Assembly (NCBI GenBank): GCA_030740135.1
Contig: JASLXW010000089.1
Span: 1-11,023, forward strand
Length of the DNA stretch: 11,023 bases
From: Nitrospinota bacterium
GTDB taxonomy: Bacteria > UBA8248 > JACPRG01
Reading direction: 5' to 3'
Numbering within the stretch: the stretch's first letter is position 1; every line of letters begins with the position of its first letter. The notes below the pieces were generated by a model that made no database searches, had not been told where the DNA came from, and saw nothing but the letters and a program-made list of their open reading frames with translations. Shown one piece after another: positions 5,058 to 11,023 of the stretch. The translations under genes were made by a program, and so were the position numbers.

Positions 5058-6725
5058 ATGAAAAGGAACGGCGTGGTCGAAACCCACAGGACGGATGTTC
5101 TTATAATCGGCAGCGGTATCGCCGGGCTCTTTTCGGCCGCTGAGGCGATCCGGGCCGGCGTGCACGTGACGGTCGTCAGCAAATCGGCCATGGGACGGGG
5201 AAACTCCAGCTATTACTCCGGAGGGGGAATCGTACTGCCCGTCGAGGGCATGGAGCCGGAAGAGCATTACCGGCGGGCCGTCAGCAGCGGACGGAACCTG
5301 AACGACCGATCCCTGATTGTGAAGCTGGTGGAGGAGGCAGGAAGGGTTCCGGATTATCTGAAATCAATCGGAATCCCCCTGGTCTACATGCGCGGATACG
5401 GGTTCAATCAGGGCCCTCTTTGGCGGTGGGGAGGGGATTACACGCTGGGCTGTCTTCGTCGGGACTTGAAGGAAAGCGCCGCCCTGCATGAAGGGATCAT
5501 GGTCTGCAAGATCCTCACCGATTCCGAGGGCGTCGCTGGCGCCATCGGTTACGATGCGAGGACCGAAACCTTTATTGACTACCGGACACGGCAGATCGTC
5601 CTGGCGTCGGGCGGATGCGCGGGTCTGTACAGCCGGAGCACAAACTCCTTTTCGAACGGCGGCGAAATCTACGCCCTAGCGCTCGAGGCCGGCGCGACCC
5701 TTCGGGACATGGAGTTCGTCCAGTTCCTTCCCCTCTGCGACGTCCATCGGCCCCTCCATCGGTTGATCGAGGTGTGGGGCAGGTTGACGAACGTGGACGG
5801 CGAAGACGTCGTCGCCAAGTACAACCTCCCCGAGGACCCCATCCGCATGGCGAGGGACCAAACCTCCATTGCCATCATGCGCGAGCTTCAACAGGGCCTG
5901 GGGATCGACGGGGGGCTGACCCTCGATCTCACGCAGATGCCGGATGAGCTCTGGTGCGACCACCCGCGCGGGCGTCAGGTGATTCCCTTCTTCAAGAAAA
6001 AATACCGGAAGACCCAAGCCGTCAAGATTTGTCCGGCCGCTCATTATTTCATGGGCGGCATCGCGGCGGGCCCTTCGGGGGAAACCGACGTCCCCGGGCT
6101 ATTCTCCGCGGGCGAGGTCACGGGCGGAACGAACGGCGCCAACCGGCAGGATGGCAACGCCCTCGGCGAGGCCATGGTCTTCGGCCCCATTGCGGGACGA
6201 AACGCCGCCAAGAGAGCCAAATCGGCCGATTGTCCGGACCAAAAGAAAACGGCTGTTCGATGGGTGAAGGACACCCTGGGCCGTCTGGAAAGCGGGAGAA
6301 ACCGCAAATCCACGGGCCAGATGACTCCCGCCGCGCTGCGAGGCCGGCTGAGAGAGGTCATGTGGGAGGGGGCGGGCGTGGTCCGCAACGCCTCAGCCTT
6401 GGAGAAGGCGTCCGTCGATATCGACGAACTCCGCCGGGACGGCCTCACCCGCCTAGCTCCGAGAACGCCCAACGAGCTTCGGGCCGCCCTCGAAGCGATG
6501 GGGGAGACCACCACCGCCCGGATGATCGTCGAGAGCGCCATGCGCCGGGAAGAGAGCCGGGGGGCGCACCTGCGCGAGGACTACCCCGAGGTGGATGACG
6601 CCGAGTGGCTGGCCAACACCTTCATTCGGAAGGAGGGCGAAGAATGGCATTTCGAAAAGCGGGCCATCGGCGAGGACATCCCCCTCTTCGACGAGAGCAC
6701 CGTCCACGACGGCATCGGAGAGTAA
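5058..6725 (+). CDS. FAD-dependent oxidoreductase, fumarate reductase/succinate dehydrogenase flavoprotein type
   Basis: This 555-residue protein belongs to the FrdA/SdhA/NadB/AprA flavoprotein superfamily. It starts with the FAD Rossmann motif (DVLIIGSGIAGL, G18-G20-G23) and SSYYSGGGI near residue 50, where the FAD is normally held. A second FAD stretch is VPGLFSAGEVTGGTNGANR near 340-363, followed by a C-terminal helical domain. The active-site His of AAHYFMGGI (H329) and the Arg of GANRQDGNAL (R363) match the fumarate-binding His and Arg of FrdA. However, the QFHPT motif is QFLPLCD here, so a usually conserved His is Leu224. It has no signal peptide and no Fe-S motif, so a separate electron carrier is needed. 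The ATG has gagga 4-5 nt upstream. It likely acts on an unsaturated or keto compound other than simple fumarate; it probably worked with the solute-binding protein upstream and with a lost downstream gene. Confidence 0.9.
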   Translation: MKRNGVVETHRTDVLIIGSGIAGLFSAAEAIRAGVHVTVVSKSAMGRGNSSYYSGGGIVLPVEGMEPEEHYRRAVSSGRNLNDRSLIVKLVEEAGRVPDYLKSIGIPLVYMRGYGFNQGPLWRWGGDYTLGCLRRDLKESAALHEGIMVCKILTDSEGVAGAIGYDARTETFIDYRTRQIVLASGGCAGLYSRSTNSFSNGGEIYALALEAGATLRDMEFVQFLPLCDVHRPLHRLIEVWGRLTNVDGEDVVAKYNLPEDPIRMARDQTSIAIMRELQQGLGIDGGLTLDLTQMPDELWCDHPRGRQVIPFFKKKYRKTQAVKICPAAHYFMGGIAAGPSGETDVPGLFSAGEVTGGTNGANRQDGNALGEAMVFGPIAGRNAAKRAKSADCPDQKKTAVRWVKDTLGRLESGRNRKSTGQMTPAALRGRLREVMWEGAGVVRNASALEKASVDIDELRRDGLTRLAPRTPNELRAALEAMGETTTARMIVESAMRREESRGAHLREDYPEVDDAEWLANTFIRKEGEEWHFEKRAIGEDIPLFDESTVHDGIGE

Positions 6726-6770
6726 TAGGCGCCGCAAAATTGTAGTAATTTCACAATCCACCCATCCTTT

Positions 6771-6786
6771 GAGGAGAAAAGACATG
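6771..6786 (+). promoter_or_regulatory. Ribosome binding site and ATG of a lost gene after the flavoprotein
   Basis: gaggagaaaag (6771-6781) is the same 11-mer that precedes the solute-binding protein start, and ATG follows at 6784. Read from this ATG, the frame ends after 13 codons, while recombinase sequence begins in another frame within a few bases. A strong start with no gene behind it implies that an operon member was replaced or deleted. Confidence 0.55.
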
Positions 6787-6788
6787 CA

Positions 6789-7136
6789 CAGTTGGTCTTT
6801 CCTCAGCCGAACGGGAAGCCGATGAACCCCAGCAATCTCATCAACCGGGAATTAGATCCGACCCTCAAGCGGGCCAGCCTCCGACACGTCCCATTTCATT
6901 CTCTGCGCGACAGCTACGCGGCCTTGATGATTCAGGCGGGACATCACCCAAAATACATTCAGGCCCAAATGGGACACGCTTCAATCAAAATGACGATGGA
7001 CCTGTACGGGCATCTCATGGAAGAGACCAACCCGGCGGCGTCCATAAAGCTTCAGGAAACGTTCCTTGAGGGGCCGAAAATTCAGGAAAGTGGTCACAAT
7101 ATGGTCACAGAAAAAGAAAGGGGGATGGGACAGTAA
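6789..7136 (+). pseudogene. Tyrosine recombinase (phage-type integrase) C-terminal half, next to tRNA-Asn
   Basis: About 115 residues remain of a tyrosine recombinase catalytic domain. The text begins QLVFPQPNGKPMNPSNLINR, the usual stretch before the HxxR box, then FHSLRDSYAALMIQAGHHPK with H and R of HxxR, QAQMGHASIKMTMDLYGHLM with the second His and the tyrosine nucleophile, and a tail ending at TAA 7136. The first catalytic Arg and the N-terminal arm-binding and core-binding domains are missing, so it is inactive. Translation could only begin at TTG 6792 or ATG 6822. It points toward the 3' end of tRNA-Asn and ends 21 nt from it, the normal place for an integrase whose element used that tRNA as attachment site. 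The frame begins within a few bases of the orphan ATG at 6784. Confidence 0.85.
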
Positions 7137-7146
7137 AGCCCAACCC
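7109..7146 (-). terminator. Possible intrinsic terminator for the tRNA-Asn transcript
   Basis: Read on the minus strand, GGGTTGGG (7139-7146) pairs with CCCATCCC (7122-7129) apart from one T-T mismatch, with a 9-nt loop, and is followed by CCTTTCTTTTT (about 7110-7121). It begins about 11 nt after the tRNA CCA end. It overlaps the 3' end of the integrase remnant. Confidence 0.4.
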
Positions 7147-7157
7147 TCTGAAATTAT

Positions 7158-7233
7158 TGGCTCCCCGGGCCGGACTCGAACCAGCGACATGGTGGTTAAC
7201 AGCCACCCGCTCTGCCAACTGAGCTACCGGGGA
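7158..7233 (-). tRNA. tRNA-Asn (anticodon GTT)
   Basis: On the minus strand the 76-nt sequence folds as a full cloverleaf. The acceptor stem TCCCCGG pairs with CCGGGGA, then discriminator G and an encoded CCA. The D arm contains AGCTCAGTTGGCAGAGC. The anticodon arm GGTGG-CTGTTAA-CCACC places GTT at the anticodon, and the T arm contains GGTTCGAGTCC. It lies on the same strand as the DHH phosphoesterase gene and 120 nt after it. Its 3' end faces the integrase remnant, which makes it the probable attachment site of the former element. I found no second copy of its 3' end in the window. Confidence 0.97.
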
Positions 7234-7314
7234 ATCGTCGGGGGCGTTCGCCCCTCGAGCGCGTCCTTCGGGTCGAATGGGCAAAGATCGCGCCTTTGCG
7301 CTCAACCCTGGGAA

Positions 7315-7343
7315 AATATGACGCCCGCCGTTTTCAAAGTCAA
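7315..7343 (-). promoter_or_regulatory. Candidate sigma-70-type promoter for tRNA-Asn
   Basis: On the minus strand TTGACT (7338-7343) and CATATT (7315-7320) are separated by exactly 17 nt. They match the -35 and -10 consensus at five and four of six positions. Transcription would start near 7308, leaving a leader of about 75 nt before the tRNA. The site lies in the spacer just after the DHH gene, so the tRNA may be expressed independently of the upstream genes. Confidence 0.4.
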
Positions 7344-7353
7344 GGAAAGGCGC

Positions 7354-8439
7354 TCAGGCTCCTTCCGGCCGGGAATCGGCCGCGCCCTCCGGCTTGGCAA
7401 GGGCCGGCGGCTTCTCCCCCGCGGGCCCGCCGTCCATCGCCATTCGGACGGCTTCCTCGATCGGCCGCAGGACGCGGGGGATCGCCTCATCCAGGGGGCC
7501 CTGCACCCGGATCCCGGCGGCGAACGGGTGCCCCCCGCCCCCGAGCGACATGGCGATATCGTTGACGCGGATCAGCCCCTTGGAGCGCAGGCTTGTCCGG
7601 ATAATCCCCGTGGGAAGCTCGATGAACAGGACGCTCACCTGCACGCCCTCCAGACTTCGCGGGAAATCGACGAAATCCTCCGTATCCTCCGGCCGGGCCT
7701 CCGCCGTTTTCAGCATCTCCTGCGTCACGGCGATCCAGCCAATCCGCCCGGCGGCGGACAGCCTCAGCTCGCTCAAGGTCAATCCCAGCAGGCGGAGTCT
7801 GGCCGGGTGGGTGGACTCATAGATGTTGGAGTACGTCGTGTGGGGCTCGACGCCGAGATCCACCAGCTCCGCGGCGATCCGGTAGGTCCGGCCGTTGGTG
7901 TTGTTGAACCGGAACGAGCCGGTGTCGGTCATGATGGCCGCATAGAGCGCCTCGGCCACGGGGAGCGACAGGGGACCGCCGTAGCTTTTCAGCAGATCGT
8001 AGATGATCTCGCCGGTCGCACAGGCGTGTTCGTTGATCACCTGCGGGTCCCCGAAGGCGCCCCCTCCCTCGCTGGGATGATGGTCGATGCAGAGAACGGG
8101 CAGACCGGAACTCGAAGCGGTCTTGGTCATCGGCCCCAGCCGCTCCCACTTGCCGAAATCCAGCGCGACCAACAGATCCACGTCCCCGGGCAGCGGCTCG
8201 CCCAATCGATAGGACTGAACGAAACCGTCCGGATCCAGGAATCCGTAAAAGGAAGGCGTCGGGGACGCGTTCAGGATGGCCGTCTTCTTCCCGCGCTCCC
8301 ACAGGAACCGGTGCAGGGCCAGTTCGGAGCCCAAACCGTCTCCGTCGGGATTGACGTGGGTGGTGATGAGGGGCCGCCGGGCCCGGTCGAGTGCCTCCCG
8401 GGCGCACGCAAGGTCTTCTTCGGGGGTTCCCGGGGTCAT
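7354..8439 (-). CDS. DHH/DHHA1 family phosphoesterase (NrnA-like oligoribonuclease/pAp phosphatase type)
   Basis: A 361-residue protein of the DHH superfamily. Such enzymes use two metal ions to hydrolyse short RNA (nanoRNA), 3'-phosphoadenosine 5'-phosphate or cyclic dinucleotides in the cytoplasm. The DHH domain shows THVNPDGDGLGSE (H28, D32, D34), D94 in LVALDFGKWERLG, IDHHPSEG (D119, H120, H121) and TDTGSFRF, all metal-ligand positions. The DHHA1 domain ends with GGGGHPFAAG, the substrate-binding glycine/His motif. I choose ATG 8439 because it lies one base after the NAPRT stop (TGA-G-ATG), implying coupling. A start at 8496 would add 19 uncharacteristic residues overlapping NAPRT. The C-terminus has a short Pro/Ala/Glu-rich tail beyond the domain. 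NrnA-like activity is the most likely; pAp or c-di-nucleotide preference cannot be settled here. Confidence 0.92.
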   Translation of the reverse strand: MTPGTPEEDLACAREALDRARRPLITTHVNPDGDGLGSELALHRFLWERGKKTAILNASPTPSFYGFLDPDGFVQSYRLGEPLPGDVDLLVALDFGKWERLGPMTKTASSSGLPVLCIDHHPSEGGGAFGDPQVINEHACATGEIIYDLLKSYGGPLSLPVAEALYAAIMTDTGSFRFNNTNGRTYRIAAELVDLGVEPHTTYSNIYESTHPARLRLLGLTLSELRLSAAGRIGWIAVTQEMLKTAEARPEDTEDFVDFPRSLEGVQVSVLFIELPTGIIRTSLRSKGLIRVNDIAMSLGGGGHPFAAGIRVQGPLDEAIPRVLRPIEEAVRMAMDGGPAGEKPPALAKPEGAADSRPEGA

Positions 8440-8440
8440 C

Positions 8441-9637
8441 TCAATGGCCCGGCTCGATTGCGGGAATTCGTTTGAGCTGGGCCAGGACCCTGTCACGAAT
8501 TTCGTTCACGGCGTAAATCGGCCGGGCCAGGCGTCCGTTCTCGATAAAGGGGGTCAACAGATCCTCGGCTTGGCCGCCGGCTTGCCGCCGGGAGACATCG
8601 CTCAGCGGAACAACCTCGTCCTCCAGCGTCTCGGGCGTCCTCAGAACGGTCTTGGCCCCGGAGGCCTTTCCCCGCTTGGCGATCGGCTCTCCGGCGATCT
8701 CCACCACGTCCATCGAAAAGTCCATCACCGGCGCGTTGCTGATGCAGGTCCCCACGCCGTACCCGTCGACGAAAGGATGGAGATCGGCGATCGCCCCCTC
8801 GTCGAGGCCGCCGCTCACAAAGAGCTGAACCTTCTGATGCCCGCGCAGGTCCAGCTCCCAGCGGACCTCCTGAAGGATCTGGATGAAGTCCCCCCGCCGG
8901 GAGGACGGCGTATCCAGACGGACGGCCGCCAGGCGGCCCCCGAGCGCCTCGGCCACCTGGACCGCCTCGAACTTCTCGTCGGCAAAGGTGTCGATAAGCG
9001 CGACGCGCCGGGCGCCGGGACAGATCACCTCGTCGAAGGCCTTCATGGCCGTCACGGCGTCCCCCATGATCAGCATCAGGGTGTGCGGCGTCGTCCCGGA
9101 CGCCTCCTTCCCGATGATCTCGCCGCTCTTGACGGCCGCCACGCCGTCGCAGCCGCCGACATAGGCGTTGCGCTCCACCATCGGGGCGATGGTCGGATGA
9201 ATGCGCCGGGCGCCGAACATGATGAGGGGCCGCTCTTTCGCCAAGATTCGGCACCGGGCCGCCTTGGTGGCGATTCCCGTGGCCTGACACAGGTAGCCGA
9301 GGATGGCCGTTTCATAAACGCCGAAATCGGCGTAATCACCCTCGATCTCCAGAACCGGCTGGAACGGATGAAAGACCGTGCCTTCTTCCATGCACCGGAC
9401 GTTGATCGGGAGACCCTGGAACAACTCGAGACACTCTTCCAGGCCGGCGAACACCGCCCACGGCCACCCACGCGGGAACCCCTTGGCCGCGAACTCGGCG
9501 CGAACCCGCTTCCGGATCCCCTTGGCCTTGAGGATTTGAAGCGTCCGCTCGAAATAAATGTCGGAGACCCGGCCTTCCTTGATCTCTTCAAGGGTGGCCG
9601 TCTGGCGAACAAGATTGTGTGGATCGATAGGCGACAT
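8441..9637 (-). CDS. Nicotinate phosphoribosyltransferase
   Basis: This 398-residue enzyme is predicted to join nicotinate and PRPP to give nicotinate mononucleotide, with ATP hydrolysis, in NAD salvage by the Preiss-Handler route. It resembles the shorter, archaeal-style type. It contains FGARRIHPTIAPMVERNAYV followed by GGCDGVAAVKSG (141-172), GTTPHTLML (181-189), LIDTF (214-218), VRLDTPSSRRGD (239-250), the phosphate-binding VSGGLDE (274-280) and DGYGVGT (291-297). The second half therefore forms the TIM-barrel-like phosphoribosyltransferase core. A phosphorylatable His is expected in the region of GTTPH. ATG 9637 gives the family-typical start (NLVRQTATLEEIKEGRVSDI); the ribosome site is weak. 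It sits 40 nt after the NuoI-like gene and is coupled to the DHH gene that follows. Confidence 0.93.
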   Translation of the reverse strand: MSPIDPHNLVRQTATLEEIKEGRVSDIYFERTLQILKAKGIRKRVRAEFAAKGFPRGWPWAVFAGLEECLELFQGLPINVRCMEEGTVFHPFQPVLEIEGDYADFGVYETAILGYLCQATGIATKAARCRILAKERPLIMFGARRIHPTIAPMVERNAYVGGCDGVAAVKSGEIIGKEASGTTPHTLMLIMGDAVTAMKAFDEVICPGARRVALIDTFADEKFEAVQVAEALGGRLAAVRLDTPSSRRGDFIQILQEVRWELDLRGHQKVQLFVSGGLDEGAIADLHPFVDGYGVGTCISNAPVMDFSMDVVEIAGEPIAKRGKASGAKTVLRTPETLEDEVVPLSDVSRRQAGGQAEDLLTPFIENGRLARPIYAVNEIRDRVLAQLKRIPAIEPGH

Positions 9638-9677
9638 GCGTTGGAATCCGGGCCGTTTCAGGCGGGCGGAAAGAGGG

Positions 9678-10136
9678 TCAGTTCTTATACTCCACCGTTT
9701 CCCATTCGAGAACCTCCAGGAGCTGTTCCATGTTCAGCGTCTGCTCCCTTCGGTTATCGGTCGCCATCTCATAGTGCGGGGAATGAACAATGGACTTGGG
9801 ATCGGTCGGGCAGGCTTCCACACAGAGGCCGCACCACATGCAGCGCGTAAAGTCGATGAGGAACTCCTTGGCTCGCCTTTCCTTCCCTTTCCCGATGGGC
9901 TGGATGGTGATGCAGTCCGTCGGACAGGCGATCTCGCAGAGCAGGCATCCGATGCAGTAGGCCTCGCCGTTCTCGTCCTTCGTCAGTGCGAGGACGCCCC
10001 GGGAGCCCTCGGGAAGATCGCACCGCTCCACCGGGTACTGAATCGTGATGGGCTTTTTGAACAGGTGCTTGAAGGTCGTCGCCAGCCCCTTGCGAATGTC
10101 GCCCAGGAATAGGGTGTTCATGACTTTCTGAACCAT
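9678..10136 (-). CDS. nuoI: NADH-quinone oxidoreductase subunit I-like 2x[4Fe-4S] protein
   Basis: A 152-residue protein of the NuoI/TYKY family, which passes electrons between Fe-S clusters N6a and N6b in the peripheral arm of complex I. Two classical [4Fe-4S] motifs are seen: CIGCLLCEIACP (Cys 61, 64, 67, 71) and CMWCGLCVEACP (Cys 99, 102, 105, 109). They are preceded by the family-typical GLATTFKHLFKKPITIQYP, which docks to the membrane arm, and by RGVLAL. Length is normal. The ATG at 10136 follows gggaggaa about 9 nt upstream; an internal ATG at 10121 is less likely. No other nuo gene is adjacent: the neighbours are thioredoxin reductase and NAPRT. This might be a lone extra copy, or part of a complex I whose genes are scattered. 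A related role in another ferredoxin-linked complex is possible. Confidence 0.88.
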   Translation of the reverse strand: MVQKVMNTLFLGDIRKGLATTFKHLFKKPITIQYPVERCDLPEGSRGVLALTKDENGEAYCIGCLLCEIACPTDCITIQPIGKGKERRAKEFLIDFTRCMWCGLCVEACPTDPKSIVHSPHYEMATDNRREQTLNMEQLLEVLEWETVEYKN

Positions 10137-10199
10137 CGGGATGGATTCCTCCCGCCCCTTCGGTGGAGCGCGCCGTCGAAAACCCGCCCGGGCAGCCGC

Positions 10200-10218
10200 C
10201 CGGCTCGCGCGGAGCCGG
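10200..10218. repeat. 7-bp inverted repeat between thioredoxin reductase and nuoI
   Basis: ccggctc (10200-10206) and gagccgg (10212-10218) form a perfect GC-rich hairpin with a 5-nt loop. There is no T-run on the minus strand after it, so it is probably not an intrinsic terminator; it could be an RNA stability or attenuation element within an operon. Confidence 0.4.
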
Positions 10219-10225
10219 CCCCGGT

Positions 10226-11023
10226 CTACACGGAGCTCGTCGAGGCCGCCTCCTTGTCGTGGAGCGATTCGATGTACTTCTCCGCCGCGACGGCCGCGGT
10301 GGTCGCGTCTCCGACGGCGGTGGTGAGCTGCCGGGCAACCTGGGTCCGGACGTCTCCGACGGCGTAAATGCCCGGGATATTCGTCTGCATCGTCTCGTCG
10401 GTGACGTAGTAGCCGTTTTCGTCCTTGTCCAACGGCTCCCGGACAAGACCGCTGTTCGGCGTGAACCCGATGAAGATGAAGACTCCGCCCACGTCCAGCC
10501 GGTCGGTCTCGCCGGTCTTGACGTTTTTGAGCTTGAGGTGCTTCACCTCTTTATCGTCGCCGACGATCTCTTCGACGACCGTATCCCAGATGAATTCAAT
10601 CTTCTCCGAGCTGAAGGCCCGTTCCTGGATGATCTTCGTGGCGCGGAGCTGATCGCGCCGGTGGATGATGGGCACCTTGCTCCCGTACTTGGTCAGGAAC
10701 AGGCCCTCCTCCACCGCCGCGTCGCCACCGCCGATGACCGCGATCACCTCGTCCTGGAAGAAAGCGCCGTCGCAGATGGCGCAGTAGGAGACGCCTTTGC
10801 CCCAGTAATCTTTCTCGCCCGGGATTTCGAGATAGTTCGGGCTTCCGCCCGCCGAGAGGATCACGACCTTGGAGCGGTACTCGTTCTCGTCCGTCCGGGT
10901 GACGCGGTCCTCGCCGTCGCAGTAGACCTCGAGAACTTCTTCCATCCGGATCTCGGCCCCGAACTTTTTACAGTGCTCCTCCATCTTCTGGGCCAGCTCC
11001 GGTCCCATGATGTGTTCGAAGCC
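10226..11023 (-). CDS. trxB: Thioredoxin reductase, partial (N-terminus beyond right edge)
   Basis: The visible 265 residues are the larger C-terminal part of a low-molecular-weight NADPH-thioredoxin reductase, a cytoplasmic flavoenzyme that keeps thioredoxin reduced. The frame stays open to the right edge (GFEHIMGPELAQ), so the FAD-binding start lies outside the window. Visible signatures are the redox disulfide CAICDG, the NADPH-binding VIGGGDAAVEEGLFLT followed by the HRRDQLRA arginine motif, and the second FAD site GIYAVGDVRTQVARQLTTAVGD. The active-site motif is CAIC instead of the common CATC/CAVC, which is within family variation. The C-terminus ends in a short Ser/Thr-rich tail. It probably heads the minus-strand transcript with nuoI and NAPRT. 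Confidence 0.95.
   Translation of the reverse strand, partial: GFEHIMGPELAQKMEEHCKKFGAEIRMEEVLEVYCDGEDRVTRTDENEYRSKVVILSAGGSPNYLEIPGEKDYWGKGVSYCAICDGAFFQDEVIAVIGGGDAAVEEGLFLTKYGSKVPIIHRRDQLRATKIIQERAFSSEKIEFIWDTVVEEIVGDDKEVKHLKLKNVKTGETDRLDVGGVFIFIGFTPNSGLVREPLDKDENGYYVTDETMQTNIPGIYAVGDVRTQVARQLTTAVGDATTAAVAAEKYIESLHDKEAASTSSV

Noticed and set aside
7105..7305. Minus-strand frame with VAQLAERVAVNHHVAGSSPA text
   Set aside because: This is the well-known false protein produced by translating a tRNA gene; it covers tRNA-Asn.
7066..8475. Long plus-strand open frame of 469 codons
   Set aside because: It begins across the tRNA (GRTRTSDMVVNSHPLCQLSYR is tRNA antisense text) and then runs antisense to the DHH phosphoesterase gene; composition is proline/arginine/glycine-rich noise.
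8276..9850. Long plus-strand open frame of 524 codons
   Set aside because: Antisense shadow of the well-supported DHH, NAPRT and nuoI genes in GC-rich DNA; no family features.

Overview
The window is a GC-rich stretch of bacterial chromosome, most likely from a Gram-negative-type bacterium. It has periplasmic-type signal peptides, an ABC solute-binding protein, a NuoI-type ferredoxin subunit and a tRNA-Asn with encoded CCA. No marker here fixes the phylum. A scarred accessory region (about 1-7157) meets an ordered core-metabolism gene block (about 7158-11023).

Accessory side. A class I CoA-transferase alpha subunit (330-1016, +) is followed by its beta-subunit start. After about 23 codons that start runs in frame into the C-terminus of a tyrosine recombinase (994-1227). 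On the minus strand, 1350-2860 holds four tightly spaced genes. In transcription order they are a 58-residue helical protein (GTG start), a secreted staphylococcal-nuclease-like enzyme, a C-terminally membrane-anchored acidic protein, and an unrecognised 171-residue protein. The last two are visibly AT-richer than their surroundings, and the membrane protein's reading frame depends on a 20-bp tandem duplication. Next comes a broken IS1380-family transposase (2914-3471, -), which appears to have removed the front of a + strand gene whose tail remains (3509-3730). A plus-strand pair follows: an NMT1/THI5-like solute-binding protein (3826-4863) and a fumarate-reductase/succinate-dehydrogenase-like flavoprotein (5058-6725). 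After the flavoprotein a good ribosome binding site and ATG (6771-6786) lead almost at once into a second, different tyrosine-recombinase C-terminus (about 6789-7136). This ends 21 nt from the 3' end of tRNA-Asn, a classical integration site.

Core side. All on the minus strand, in transcription order: thioredoxin reductase (partial, runs off the right edge), NuoI-like 2x[4Fe-4S] protein, nicotinate phosphoribosyltransferase, DHH/DHHA1 phosphoesterase, tRNA-Asn. The NAPRT and DHH genes are almost certainly translationally coupled.

Reading: the left 7 kb looks like the eroded inside edge of an integrated element or genomic island abutting a tRNA. At least three host or catabolic genes (CoA-transferase beta, the gene at 3509-3730, and the gene after the flavoprotein) are cut short by recombinase or IS sequence. 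The most unusual signals are the two separate 'gene 5' end joined to recombinase 3' end' junctions and the 20-bp duplication that controls whether the small acidic protein is membrane anchored. I found no CRISPR array, rRNA or complete mobile element.
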